Assembly (NCBI GenBank): GCA_020854035.1
Contig: JADZGE010000020.1
Location: 114,269 to 178,268 of the forward strand
Reading direction: 5' to 3'
DNA from: Burkholderiales bacterium
GTDB lineage: Bacteria; Pseudomonadota; Gammaproteobacteria; Burkholderiales; SG8-41
Length of the DNA stretch: 64,000 nucleotides
Part shown: positions 35,218 to 42,886 of the stretch, piece after piece
How positions within the stretch are numbered: position 1 is the first letter of the stretch
Layout: each line of letters starts with the position of its first letter
Program-made: the position numbers and the translations under genes
The notes under the pieces: model-generated
What the model saw: the letters and a program-made list of their open reading frames with translations, nothing else
Database searches by the model: none
Told to the model about the DNA's origin: nothing

Positions 35218-36198
35218 TCAATCGGCGCGGATGTTCGCGGTGCGCGCCACCTTCGCCCACTTCTTCGCTTCGCCGTCGATGTACCGGGCCGCGGCTTCCG
35301 GCGCGTTACCGACCGCTTCCATGCCGAGGCCGGCGAGCCTCTCCTGCACGTCGCGCGCCTTCAGGCCTTGCGCGATGCCGCGGTTAAGCGTAGCGACGGC
35401 GCCCCCGGGCGTCTTCGCCGGGACCAGAATCGCGTACCACGCCTCCATCTCGTAGCCTTTCACGCCCGCCTCGCTGATACTCGGCACGCCGGCCCATCCG
35501 CTCGAGCGCCCGAGCGAGGTGACGCCGATCGCCTTCAGCTTCCCGGTATTGACGAAGTCGCGCGCGGTGAGCGGGCTCACGAACGCGAGCGGCACGCGGC
35601 CGGCGAGCAGGTCGGGAACGAGGTCATTGGTGCCCTTGTACGGGACGTGCACCACGTTCACGCCGGCCGCGACCTTGAGAAGTTCCGCGGCAAGATGCAG
35701 CGACGAGCCGTTGCCGCCCGAGGCGTAGTTCAGCCCGCCCGGCTTCGCTTTCGCGAGCCGGACGAGTTCCTGCACCGAATTCACGCCAAGCGAGGGATGA
35801 ACCACCAGCACGAGCGGCCCCTTGGCGACGATGGTGACCGGCGTAAACTCGTTGAACGCATAAGGCACCCTGGAATAGATGCTGGGATTCACCGCGTAGG
35901 CCATCGCCGGCAGGATGAGGGTGTAGCCATCGGGCTGCGCGTGCGCCGCGATGCCGACCGCGAGGTTCCCGCCGGCCCCCGCGCGGTTGTCGATCACCAC
36001 CTGCTGCCCCCACGCGTCGGAGAGCTTCTGGCCCACCATTCGCGCCAGGATGTCGTTCGGGCCGCCGGGAGGATACGGCACGATGAGCCGCACCGGCCGC
36101 GCGGGAAAGACCTCGGCCCCGGGCGCGGCGAGCGGCGCCATCGAGAGCAGCCCGAGAATACAGGCGGCGAATGCAAGCCCGGATCGTTGTGCCGTCAC
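35218..36198 (-). CDS. Bug-family substrate-binding protein (5 of 9)
   Basis: A 326-residue exported protein starting at GTG 36198, with GAGGAGGG 4 bases upstream. The signal peptide ends near APGAE. Marks are RPVRLIVPYPPGGPNDILAR, IDNRAGAGGNLA, QPDGYTLILP and the closing KKWAKVARTANIRAD. It is divergent from the D-aminoacylase gene, so the two may share a control region and a substrate, for example an N-acyl amino acid. That link is inference. Confidence 0.92.
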   Translation of the reverse strand: MTAQRSGLAFAACILGLLSMAPLAAPGAEVFPARPVRLIVPYPPGGPNDILARMVGQKLSDAWGQQVVIDNRAGAGGNLAVGIAAHAQPDGYTLILPAMAYAVNPSIYSRVPYAFNEFTPVTIVAKGPLVLVVHPSLGVNSVQELVRLAKAKPGGLNYASGGNGSSLHLAAELLKVAAGVNVVHVPYKGTNDLVPDLLAGRVPLAFVSPLTARDFVNTGKLKAIGVTSLGRSSGWAGVPSISEAGVKGYEMEAWYAILVPAKTPGGAVATLNRGIAQGLKARDVQERLAGLGMEAVGNAPEAAARYIDGEAKKWAKVARTANIRAD

Positions 36199-36313
36199 GA
36201 CGCCCTCCTCTTATGCGGAATTCCGGTGCACGTGAGTATAGGGGGCGGCTTACGCCATGGGAAGCGCGAGTCATGGAATAATGACGCGGCACAGCGGATA
36301 AACGGGAAACGTC

Positions 36314-37924
36314 ATGCATTACGACATCCTCGTCAGGAACGGGCTCGCGTTCGACGGCAGCGGCGCGCCGGGCGCGCGCGCCGATATCGGCATCAACGGC
36401 AGCCGCATCGCGGCGATCGCCCCGGGTCTGCCGGGCACGGGTTTCATCACCATCGACGCGGAAGGACTCGCGGTCGCCCCCGGCTTCATCGACATCAAGA
36501 CGCATTCCGACTTCACGCTCCCCATCAACCCGCGGGCCGAGAGCAAGGTGCGCCAGGGAGTGACGACCGAAATCGTCGGCCACTGCGGTTTCTCGGTGGC
36601 GCCGGTGCTGCCGGGCAGGACGCAGCTCATCCGGGATTACCTCTCGCCCTCCGCGCCGTGGCTGCCGTTTCGCGAGCGCACCTTCACCGAGTATCTCGAC
36701 TCGTTTCCCGCGACAGCGGTGAACGCCGGCATGCTGGTCGGGCACAACACGCTGCGGCTGATGGCGATGGGCATGGACGACCGCGCGCCGACCCGGGGGG
36801 AGATGGACGCCATGATCGGGATGCTCGAAGAAGCGCTCGCCGCGGGCGCGCTCGGCATGTCTTCCGGGCTCTTCACGTCGCCCGGTTCCCACGCGAGCCG
36901 CGACGAGCTCGTCGCGCTCTGCAACGTGCTCGCGCGCCGCAACGCCGCCTACTTCACGCATATCCGGGACGAATCGAACAAGGTGCTGGAGGCGGTGGAC
37001 GAGGCGATCGATCTCGCGGAGACCTGCGGGATCCACGTCGAGATCGTCCATCTCAAGTGCTCGGGCATGGACAACTGGGGCAAGGCGGCCGCGGCGCTCG
37101 CACGTATCGACGCCGCGCGCGGAAGAGGCGTATCCGTCGACTGCGATTCGCATCCGTACACCGCGGGCAGCAATCCGCTCAAGAACCTGATGCCGCAATG
37201 GGTGCAGGCCGGGGGCGTGGACGCGATGCTCGCGCGGCTGCCGGCGCGGGAGACGCGCGAGCGCATCCGCGCCGATATCGCGCGCGACGGCCTCAACAAC
37301 TGGGGCCGCATCCCCGACTGGGGCTGCGTGCAGATTTCCATCTCGCCGCACCTGCCGCAATACGCGGGGCGCACCATCGCGCAGCTCGCGGCCGAGCGCG
37401 GGCAGGACCCGATCGACGTCGTGTGCGATTACCTTGTCGAGGACCGGGGCGCGACGCGCGTGCTGGTGATCTCGATCTCGGAGGACGACATCCGCGAGAT
37501 CGTGCGCTCGCGCTCGGCGCTGGTCGGTTCCGATGGCAACTGCGTCGCGACCGAGGGCATCACGAGCCAGGGCATGCCGCACCCGCGTTTCTACGGCACG
37601 TTCCCGCGCGTGATCGGCCGCTACGTGCACGAGCAGAAGCTGCTGCCGCTCGAGGCGGCGCTCCACAAGATGACCGGCGCGACGGCCCGCGCGCTCAGGC
37701 TGGGCGAGCGCGGGCTGCTCAAGGCTGGCTACCGCGCCGACGTGACGCTGTTCGACCCCGCCAATTTCACCGACCGCTCGACCTACGCCGATCCCCACCA
37801 GTATCCGGGCGGCGCGCGCACGACGGTGATCGTCAACGGCACGCTCGTCGTCGAAAATGCGCGGCACACCGGCGCGACCCCGGGCAGGGTCCTGCGGCGC
37901 GCCGCCGACGGGAGCGTGAGCTAG
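36314..37924 (+). CDS. N-acyl-D-amino-acid deacylase family amidohydrolase
   Basis: A 536-residue member of the D-aminoacylase family, metal-dependent hydrolases that remove acyl groups from N-acyl-D-amino acids. Marks are the N-terminal beta region, GFIDIKTHSDF, the bridging Cys in VGHCGFSVAP, His in IVHLKCSG and DSHPYTAGSNPLKNL, and the Asp in LVGSDGN. The metal motif usually reads HxH; here it is KTH, so the alpha-site His is replaced by Lys, while the beta-site Cys and two His remain. It lies divergent from Bug protein 5. Confidence 0.88.
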   Translation: MHYDILVRNGLAFDGSGAPGARADIGINGSRIAAIAPGLPGTGFITIDAEGLAVAPGFIDIKTHSDFTLPINPRAESKVRQGVTTEIVGHCGFSVAPVLPGRTQLIRDYLSPSAPWLPFRERTFTEYLDSFPATAVNAGMLVGHNTLRLMAMGMDDRAPTRGEMDAMIGMLEEALAAGALGMSSGLFTSPGSHASRDELVALCNVLARRNAAYFTHIRDESNKVLEAVDEAIDLAETCGIHVEIVHLKCSGMDNWGKAAAALARIDAARGRGVSVDCDSHPYTAGSNPLKNLMPQWVQAGGVDAMLARLPARETRERIRADIARDGLNNWGRIPDWGCVQISISPHLPQYAGRTIAQLAAERGQDPIDVVCDYLVEDRGATRVLVISISEDDIREIVRSRSALVGSDGNCVATEGITSQGMPHPRFYGTFPRVIGRYVHEQKLLPLEAALHKMTGATARALRLGERGLLKAGYRADVTLFDPANFTDRSTYADPHQYPGGARTTVIVNGTLVVENARHTGATPGRVLRRAADGSVS

Positions 37925-38064
37925 TCCTCTCACCCGGGAGATGTGGTCCCGGGTCCGGGCGCGACCGGTGAGCGAGGTGTGCCGCCGGCGCGGCGGGTGG
38001 TTCCGTCCGCGCGGATGTGGCAACATGCCGCCCGGGCATCGACGCACGTGGACAAGGAATGGCG

Positions 38065-38328
38065 ATGAGCGAGTTGCAGATGGCTGACGATGGCCGGTAT
38101 CTCGGCGGCGAGGTGCCGTTCGGCTACGCGCTGTGGGGAGACCGGCTGGTCGAAGTCCCGGCCGAGCTGGACGCCTGCGTCACGGCCATCCGGATGGTGA
38201 AACAGGGGCGGGAGTATCCCGAGATCGCGGCGGCCGCGCGCAAGGACCACGGCGTGGCGATGTCGCGACCGCAGTTCGACGCGCTCATGGCGAGCGTCTA
38301 CCGCCGCTACGGGCCCATCAGGCCATGA
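38065..38328 (+). CDS. Small protein resembling a serine-recombinase domain fragment
   Basis: An 87-residue protein. The stretch GEVPFGYALWGDRLVEVPAE followed by a helix rich in IRMVKQGREYPEIAAAARK resembles the recombinase-domain region that follows the catalytic part in large serine recombinases. No catalytic serine domain is present. ATG 38065 has AAGGA 7 bases upstream. Its TGA overlaps the ATG of the next hydrolase (ATGA at 38325), so it is probably translated. It may be a remnant reused as a small regulator, or simply a hypothetical protein. Confidence 0.6.
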   Translation: MSELQMADDGRYLGGEVPFGYALWGDRLVEVPAELDACVTAIRMVKQGREYPEIAAAARKDHGVAMSRPQFDALMASVYRRYGPIRP

Positions 38329-39098
38329 AGCTCCAGGTAAACGGCGAGACGCTGAACTGCGTCGTGGAAGGCACGGGACCGGCCGTCGCGCTGGTGCACT
38401 TTCTCGGGGGCTTTTCGTACCAGTGGCGCCACCAGATCGCGGCCCTCAAGGACCGCTTCACGTGCATCGCCTACGACCATCGCGGCTTCGGGTTCTCGAC
38501 CTTCAACGGGCGCTGGGACGTGCCCACCGGAGCGCGGGAGCTGAAAGGCGTGCTCGATGCCCTGGGAGTGAAAAAGGCGCACGTGGTGGGCTACTCCATG
38601 GGCGGTCCGATCGCGCTTGCGTTCAACTCGCAGTGGCCGGAGATGGTGGGCTCGCTCGCGCTGATCGACACCTTCGCGAAGAACCACACGCACTCGGCGG
38701 CCCGGATCGAGGAATCCGAGCGGTGCCTGCGCTACATGTCCATGCGCGAGTACGCCCGCCAGTACGTCGCCACACGGCTGCTGCCGGACACGCCGAAGTC
38801 GGCGATCGACGAAATGGTGTCGGCGATCTGCCTCGCGAAAAAAGAGGCGTACCTCGACGTGCTGCGGGGCATACTGCTGCCGGATTTCACGGAGCATTGC
38901 GCGAAGGTGAAGGCGCCGACGCTCGTCATGTGCGGGCGTCACGACCTGACGACCCCCGTGACGATGACCAACGAGCTCACCCGGCTCATACCCGGCGCCG
39001 TGGAGCGGATCATACCGACGGGACACCTGGGAGCGCTCGACGATCCGGCCGCGTTCAGCCGGCCGCTCGTGGAATTCCTCGACGCCCAGCCGCGTTGA
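38325..39098 (+). CDS. Alpha/beta hydrolase, 3-oxoadipate enol-lactonase-like
   Basis: A 257-residue hydrolase with the compact PcaD-like layout: LVHFLGGFSYQWRHQI as oxyanion region, YDHRGFGFS, the nucleophile elbow GYSMGGPIA, the acid in CGRHDLTTP and the His in PTGHLGAL. Family members hydrolyse lactones or esters. Other beta-ketoadipate genes are absent, so an enol-lactone substrate is only a family analogy. Its start overlaps the stop of the small upstream gene, indicating coupling. Confidence 0.87.
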   Translation: MKLQVNGETLNCVVEGTGPAVALVHFLGGFSYQWRHQIAALKDRFTCIAYDHRGFGFSTFNGRWDVPTGARELKGVLDALGVKKAHVVGYSMGGPIALAFNSQWPEMVGSLALIDTFAKNHTHSAARIEESERCLRYMSMREYARQYVATRLLPDTPKSAIDEMVSAICLAKKEAYLDVLRGILLPDFTEHCAKVKAPTLVMCGRHDLTTPVTMTNELTRLIPGAVERIIPTGHLGALDDPAAFSRPLVEFLDAQPR

Positions 39099-39117
39099 GC
39101 GCGGCTGCCGCCGCGTT

Positions 39118-40107
39118 TCAGTCCGCCTTCATCCCGGTCTCGCGGACGACCTTCGCCCAGCGCGCGAGTTCCGCGTCGAGGAACTTGCCGAAAGCCTCGG
39201 GCGTGCTCGCGACGATGCTGGCGCCCTGCTCCCCGAAGCGTTTCACGACATCGGGCGACTGCGTCACCCGCGTGAAACCGTCGTTGAGCGCCTTGATGGT
39301 ATTTCCCGGGGTCGCGGCGGGCACGAGCGCGCCCACCCAGCTCCCGAACTCGTAACCCGGCACCCCGCTCTCCGCGACGGTGGGCAGTTCGGGCATGAGC
39401 GGCGAGCGCTGGGTACCCGTCATGGCGAGCGCCCGCAGCTTGCCCGCCCTCGCGTAGGAGAGCACGGCCGCGACGTTGAGGTAGCTCAGGTCCACTTCCC
39501 CGCTCATGACGGCGACGAGCGCGGGGCCGCCGCCCTTGTAGAGGACGTGGAGCATCTTCGTGCCGGTCAAGTACTTGAAGAGTTCCGCCGCGACGTGCAG
39601 GTTGCTGCCGTTGCCGGCCGACCCGTAGGTGAGCTTGTCGGGATGCGCTTTCGCGAGCGCGATCAGGTCCTTGATCGATTTCGCCGGCACCGACGGGTTG
39701 ACCACCAGCACGAACGGACTCGATACGATCAGCGACACGGGCGCGAAGTCCCGCTTGACGTTGTAGGGCACCTTGCGCAGGAGACTGGGGTTGACCACCA
39801 GCGGCACCGTGTTGAAGAGGACGGTGTAGCCGTCCGCGGGGGAGCGCGCGACGAACTCGGTGCCGATGTTGCCATCCGCCCCCGGGCGGTTGTCCACGAT
39901 CACCGACTGGCCGAGGAGCTCGGTCATCTTCGGCGCGACGACCCGCGCGGTGATGTCGAGCGTGCCGCCCGGCGGGTTGGGAATGATCAGGCGGACCGGC
40001 TTCGCGGGAAAACCCTGCGCCGCCGCGGGAAGCGCCGCCAGCGACAGCGCGAAGAGCAGCGATGTGCCGGAAGCTCCGCGCATGACGGACCGGTCATGCC
40101 GGTTCAT
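39118..40107 (-). CDS. Bug-family substrate-binding protein (6 of 9), coupled to a selenoprotein-like gene
   Basis: A 329-residue exported protein with signal peptide ending near ALPAAAQ. Marks are KPVRLIIPNPPGGTLDITAR, VDNRPGADGNIG, PADGYTVLFN and the closing ARWAKVVRETGMKAD. The ATG at 40107 lies 14 bases inside the upstream AhpD-like gene; an internal ATG at 40083 is also possible. Because the genes overlap, translation of this protein may depend on read-through of the in-frame TGA in that upstream gene. Confidence 0.91.
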   Translation of the reverse strand: MNRHDRSVMRGASGTSLLFALSLAALPAAAQGFPAKPVRLIIPNPPGGTLDITARVVAPKMTELLGQSVIVDNRPGADGNIGTEFVARSPADGYTVLFNTVPLVVNPSLLRKVPYNVKRDFAPVSLIVSSPFVLVVNPSVPAKSIKDLIALAKAHPDKLTYGSAGNGSNLHVAAELFKYLTGTKMLHVLYKGGGPALVAVMSGEVDLSYLNVAAVLSYARAGKLRALAMTGTQRSPLMPELPTVAESGVPGYEFGSWVGALVPAATPGNTIKALNDGFTRVTQSPDVVKRFGEQGASIVASTPEAFGKFLDAELARWAKVVRETGMKAD

Positions 40108-40726
40108 GCGCCCCCGCCCCCATCTGCCCGGTGATCTTCTTCACGGCCTCGGGGCTCAGCCCGACCGTGGTGCCGGCGAGCACTTCGCCGTGGCCGATGC
40201 CGAGCGTGCTGATCCAGCGCTGGCCGCCCGCGATGTAGCCGATGAACGAGCCCAGCTCGACGATCTCCGGCTCGGTGAAATGCGCGTGGAGCGCCCTCCA
40301 CATCCCGTCGTCGGCGCTCGCGGGATTCCAGCAGATCGCATCGGTGTAGCGCAGTGCCACGCGCTCGCGCTCGGTATAAAGCGGCGACTTCTCGTAGTTC
40401 TCGAGATTCGAGAGCTTCTCTTCGCTCGCAATCTGGGTGACTTCGCCCTGCTGCCCGAACTGGACAGCGCGCTGGTTCCCTCAGTAGTTGCAGCCGAGGG
40501 TGGTGGACACGCGCAGGCGGCAAAGCTCCTTCAGCTGGCGATCGACGACGCCGCCCTTGAAGAGCCGCTCCCACGTGTAGAGGAATGCGCGCAGGACCTC
40601 GGGCTGATGCGCGCGTATCGCCTGGATCTCGGGGCGGGGCGTGCTTTTCAGCATCGCGTCCCGCATCGCCTGGCGCAGGTCGGGTTCCTCGATGTCTTCC
40701 GGTCTGACGTAGCTCACGCGTGCCAT
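40094..40726 (-). CDS. AhpD/carboxymuconolactone-decarboxylase-like selenoprotein candidate (CxxU)
   Basis: A 210-residue protein if the in-frame TGA at 40483-40481 is read as selenocysteine at position 82. The frame before it ends LCRLRVSTTLGCNY and continues after it as GNQRAVQFG, then TERERVALRYTDAICW and FTEPEIVELGSFIGYIAGGQR, all typical of this family. The TGA replaces the second Cys of the AhpD-type CxxC redox pair. No other stop interrupts the frame. ATG 40726 has AAGGAGG 6 bases upstream, so the gene looks actively translated. A hairpin follows the TGA. The alternative is a nonsense mutation. Confidence 0.82.
40450..40468 (-). promoter_or_regulatory. Candidate bacterial SECIS hairpin in the minus-strand AhpD-like gene
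   Basis: Starting 12 bases after the TGA, seven pairs (GCUGUCC with GGGCAGC, one G-U) enclose the loop AGUUC. The loop begins 19 bases after the TGA and has G as its second base. This fits the usual bacterial SECIS rules for loop distance and a G in the first two loop positions, and resembles the fdhF hairpin in spacing. Confidence 0.6.
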
Positions 40727-40751
40727 GAAACCTCCTTCGTGCGGTGTCATG

Positions 40752-40781
40752 ACTATATCGCCATCCCTGCCCGCGCCGCAA
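40752..40781 (-). promoter_or_regulatory. Predicted sigma-70 promoter for the minus-strand AhpD-like gene
   Basis: On the minus strand TTGCGG (40781-40776) and TATAGT (40757-40752) are separated by 18 bases. The predicted transcript starts about 20 bases before the ATG at 40726. Confidence 0.5.
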
Positions 40782-40984
40782 TCGGCGGCTCGCCCCGTTC
40801 GCGAATTTCGTGCGCGGACCCGGGTTCGACATGCCGTGGCCGTACGCCCCGCTCGTGGCACGCGGCAGCCGCCGCCTCGCGCCCGACATCCCCGGGAAGA
40901 CGCCGGCGATGATCGAGCGGCAATCGAGGCGGGATCCATCGGGGCCTCCCGGACGAAGCGCCCCCGCCTTGTTCCGGATACACC

Positions 40985-41010
40985 AAAAAGAAACCCCGCC
41001 GAAGCGGGGT
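40985..41010 (-). terminator. Rho-independent terminator after the CBS-HPF gene
   Basis: Read on the minus strand, ACCCCGC and GCGGGGT pair perfectly around a UUCG tetraloop, followed by TTCTTTTT. It begins 9 bases after the TAA of the CBS-HPF gene. This is the clearest intrinsic terminator in the window. Confidence 0.85.
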
Positions 41011-41018
41011 CCGCGTGA

Positions 41019-41999
41019 TTACCGCTGTAATCCTGCTTTCCTGCGCCGGCGTTGCACGGCCCGCCGCACCGCGCGCCCCACCCGGGCGAGCGCGCGGTCC
41101 ATGGCCGCCTGCAGGGAATGGTGGCGCTCGTCCACCACGACGCTCGGCAATCCGCTCAGCACCACCTTGACCTGGCAGCGCTTGTCCACGCCGCCGCGCG
41201 GGCCGTTCACGTCCTCGATTCGCACGCTCGCGCGCTCGACGGCGGTCCCGAACTTGCCGAGCTTGCGGCCGAGCTTGCGCCTTACGTAGTCACGGTCCGC
41301 CGCGTCCAGCATCGATCCCGCGGACTGGATATGCGCAGGGGCCGCGCCCGCGCCCGCCCGCTTCGCCGGCCGTGCCACCCGCGCCGGCATGGGGGCTCGC
41401 GCGGGGCTGTCCGCCCGCCGCACGCGCGCGCGCCCGGGCGCAGGCGCGATGCGGCCCGTAACCTTCGCTGCACGCGGGACGGGCGAGTCCTCGCCCCCGC
41501 CTTCCGCGGGCAGTCCTCGAGTCTGTCCGCGTCTCTTCACGCTTTGCCCGCGCGCTGCCGCTCCCGCCCGCCGGGCGCTCGCGGGCGGCAGGCGCATCGA
41601 CCGGCGCTTCGCGCGGAGGGCCGGGCGGCTCGATCCGCGCCCGAGTTCCTCGAGCACGTCGGTGGCGGTAACGATGCCCACGACGCGGCCCGCTTCCACG
41701 ACGGGCAGCGAGCCGATGAGGCGCCCGCGCATCAGGTTGGCTGCCTGGCGCAGCGTGGTGGACGGCGTCGCGCTCGCTACCTGCCGCGACATCAGTTCGC
41801 CCACGGTGCGCCCGCCGCGCACGGCGCCGCCGCTCCTGCCGCCGAGGTCCCGCTCGGAGAGCACGCCGAGCAGCCGCCCTCTTTCGGTCACGACCAGATG
41901 GCGTATACCTTCGCGCTCCATTCGCGACCACGCGACGCTCGCCGGCTCGTCCGGTCCGATGGTGATGACTCCGGGGTTCATGATCTCGCTCAGGCGCAT
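41019..41999 (-). CDS. Fusion of a CBS-domain pair and a ribosome-hibernation (HPF/RaiA)-like domain
   Basis: A 326-residue protein. Residues about 1-120 hold two CBS motifs (GIRHLVVTERGRLLGVLSERDL and GSLPVVEAGRVVGIVTATDVL), which usually sense adenine nucleotides. A basic Ala/Arg/Pro-rich linker of about 110 residues follows. The last about 90 residues (YVRRKLGRKLGKFG, VRIEDVNGPRGG, KRCQVKVVLSG, LQAAMDRALARVGR) match the HPF/YfiA fold that binds idle ribosomes. A role in nucleotide-tuned ribosome hibernation is inference. ATG 41999 begins the first CBS domain. It is divergent from dksA across an FNR box. Confidence 0.85.
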   Translation of the reverse strand: MRLSEIMNPGVITIGPDEPASVAWSRMEREGIRHLVVTERGRLLGVLSERDLGGRSGGAVRGGRTVGELMSRQVASATPSTTLRQAANLMRGRLIGSLPVVEAGRVVGIVTATDVLEELGRGSSRPALRAKRRSMRLPPASARRAGAAARGQSVKRRGQTRGLPAEGGGEDSPVPRAAKVTGRIAPAPGRARVRRADSPARAPMPARVARPAKRAGAGAAPAHIQSAGSMLDAADRDYVRRKLGRKLGKFGTAVERASVRIEDVNGPRGGVDKRCQVKVVLSGLPSVVVDERHHSLQAAMDRALARVGRAVRRAVQRRRRKAGLQR

Positions 42000-42061
42000 G
42001 GCAGGGGCACTCAAGGATGGCAAGTCGGAAAATTCTTTTACCACGAACACGCGGGCGGCGT

Positions 42062-42103
42062 TTGACCTGGATCAAGCCCCCGGTGCCGCGTGTGCTGTAT
42101 ACG
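42062..42103 (+). promoter_or_regulatory. FNR-dependent class II promoter of the dksA-like gene
   Basis: TTGAC-CTGG-ATCAA at 42062-42075 matches the FNR consensus at nine of ten positions. The -10-like TATACG at 42098-42103 is exactly where a class II promoter needs it: with the box centred at -41.5 the start falls near 42110. On the opposite strand TAAAAG at 42040-42035 could serve the CBS-HPF gene from the same box. Confidence 0.7.
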
Positions 42104-42131
42104 TGAAAAACCCATGCGCAAGGAGACGGAC

Positions 42132-42536
42132 ATGGTCAACACGGTTCCCCTGTCGTCGGACCAGCTCGCGGAGTTGACCGCGCGCATCGCCTCGCGCAAG
42201 GAGCGCTTGCTGGAGGAGATCCGCCACGTACTCGCGCGCTCGGGCAACGAGCGTTACGCCGACCTCGTCGGCGAGGCCGGGGACGCCGGGGACGCCTCGG
42301 TTGCCGCGCTCCTGCGCGATGTCGCGGAGGCTGAAGTCCGGCGCGATGTTCTCGAGCTGCGCGACGTCGTCGCCGCGCAGGGCCGCATCGGTACCGGTCG
42401 CTTCGGCGTGTGCATCGACTGCGGCGCGAGGATCGGCTATCCGCGCCTTGCCGCGTACCCGACCGCGAAGCGCTGCCTCGCCTGCCAGCAGGAACGCGAG
42501 AAGACGGGTCACTACGGGCCGCGGCCCACCCTGTGA
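42132..42536 (+). CDS. DksA/TraR C4 zinc-finger family protein
   Basis: A 134-residue protein with a coiled-coil N-terminal half and a C-terminal zinc finger CIDCGARI...RCLACQQ. DksA proteins enter the RNA polymerase secondary channel and, with ppGpp, retune transcription; short relatives may act alone. The acidic tip of the coiled coil is not obvious here, so a true DksA role is uncertain. ATG 42132 has AGGAGAC upstream. An FNR-type promoter lies directly before it. Its stop overlaps the GTG start of the USP-like fragment. Confidence 0.88.
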   Translation: MVNTVPLSSDQLAELTARIASRKERLLEEIRHVLARSGNERYADLVGEAGDAGDASVAALLRDVAEAEVRRDVLELRDVVAAQGRIGTGRFGVCIDCGARIGYPRLAAYPTAKRCLACQQEREKTGHYGPRPTL

Positions 42537-42886
42537 GCGTACCGCAACAGGGCCGGAGGTTGAGGATCCTGGTTGCGGTGGATGGCTCCGCGGCGTCCGA
42601 ACGGGCCGCGAGGCATGCCGCCGCGCTCAAGGCCGCCGGGCTCGCCTTCGAGGTCCTCCTTCTCGATGTGCAACCCGAGCGGGTGCGGCCACGCTCCCGC
42701 GAGGAGAAGCGCAAGGGCCTGCTCGCGAATCTCGAGGCGTTCGAGCGGACCTTGCGCCCGGCGGAAGAACGCCTTGCGCGGGCGGGCGTTCCGTTCAGGA
42801 GTACCCTGCGCGTGGGCACAGCCGCGGATCATCGAACCGGCCGCCGATCCTCCGCTCGCCCGCGCCGAGGGCGCCATGGCGCCTGA
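42533..42886 (+). CDS. Universal-stress-protein-like fragment, probably frameshifted
   Basis: A 117-residue frame starting at GTG 42533, which overlaps the dksA stop (GTGA). The first about 95 residues match the start of a Usp domain (LRILVAVDGSAASERAARHAAAL, then VLLLDVQPERV). After LRVG the frame departs from the family (TAADHRTGRR...). A shift of one base near 42816 gives LRVGQPRIIEPAADPPLARAEG, which continues unbroken into the following GNAT gene. The ATP-binding loop of Usp proteins is absent in both frames. It may be a truncated pseudogene or a shifted fusion. Confidence 0.6.
   Translation: MSVPQQGRRLRILVAVDGSAASERAARHAAALKAAGLAFEVLLLDVQPERVRPRSREEKRKGLLANLEAFERTLRPAEERLARAGVPFRSTLRVGTAADHRTGRRSSARPRRGRHGA

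Noticed and set aside
40094..40939. Reading the minus-strand AhpD-like locus as two separate short genes or a pseudogene
   Set aside because: Both halves are in the same frame, belong to one family domain and are interrupted only by one TGA at the CxxC codon, as in the second locus. Selenocysteine is the simpler reading, though not proven.
42062..42103. TTGACC and TATACG as an ordinary sigma-70 pair
   Set aside because: The spacer would be 30 bases. The TTGACC is better explained as half of an FNR box, with TATACG at class II distance.
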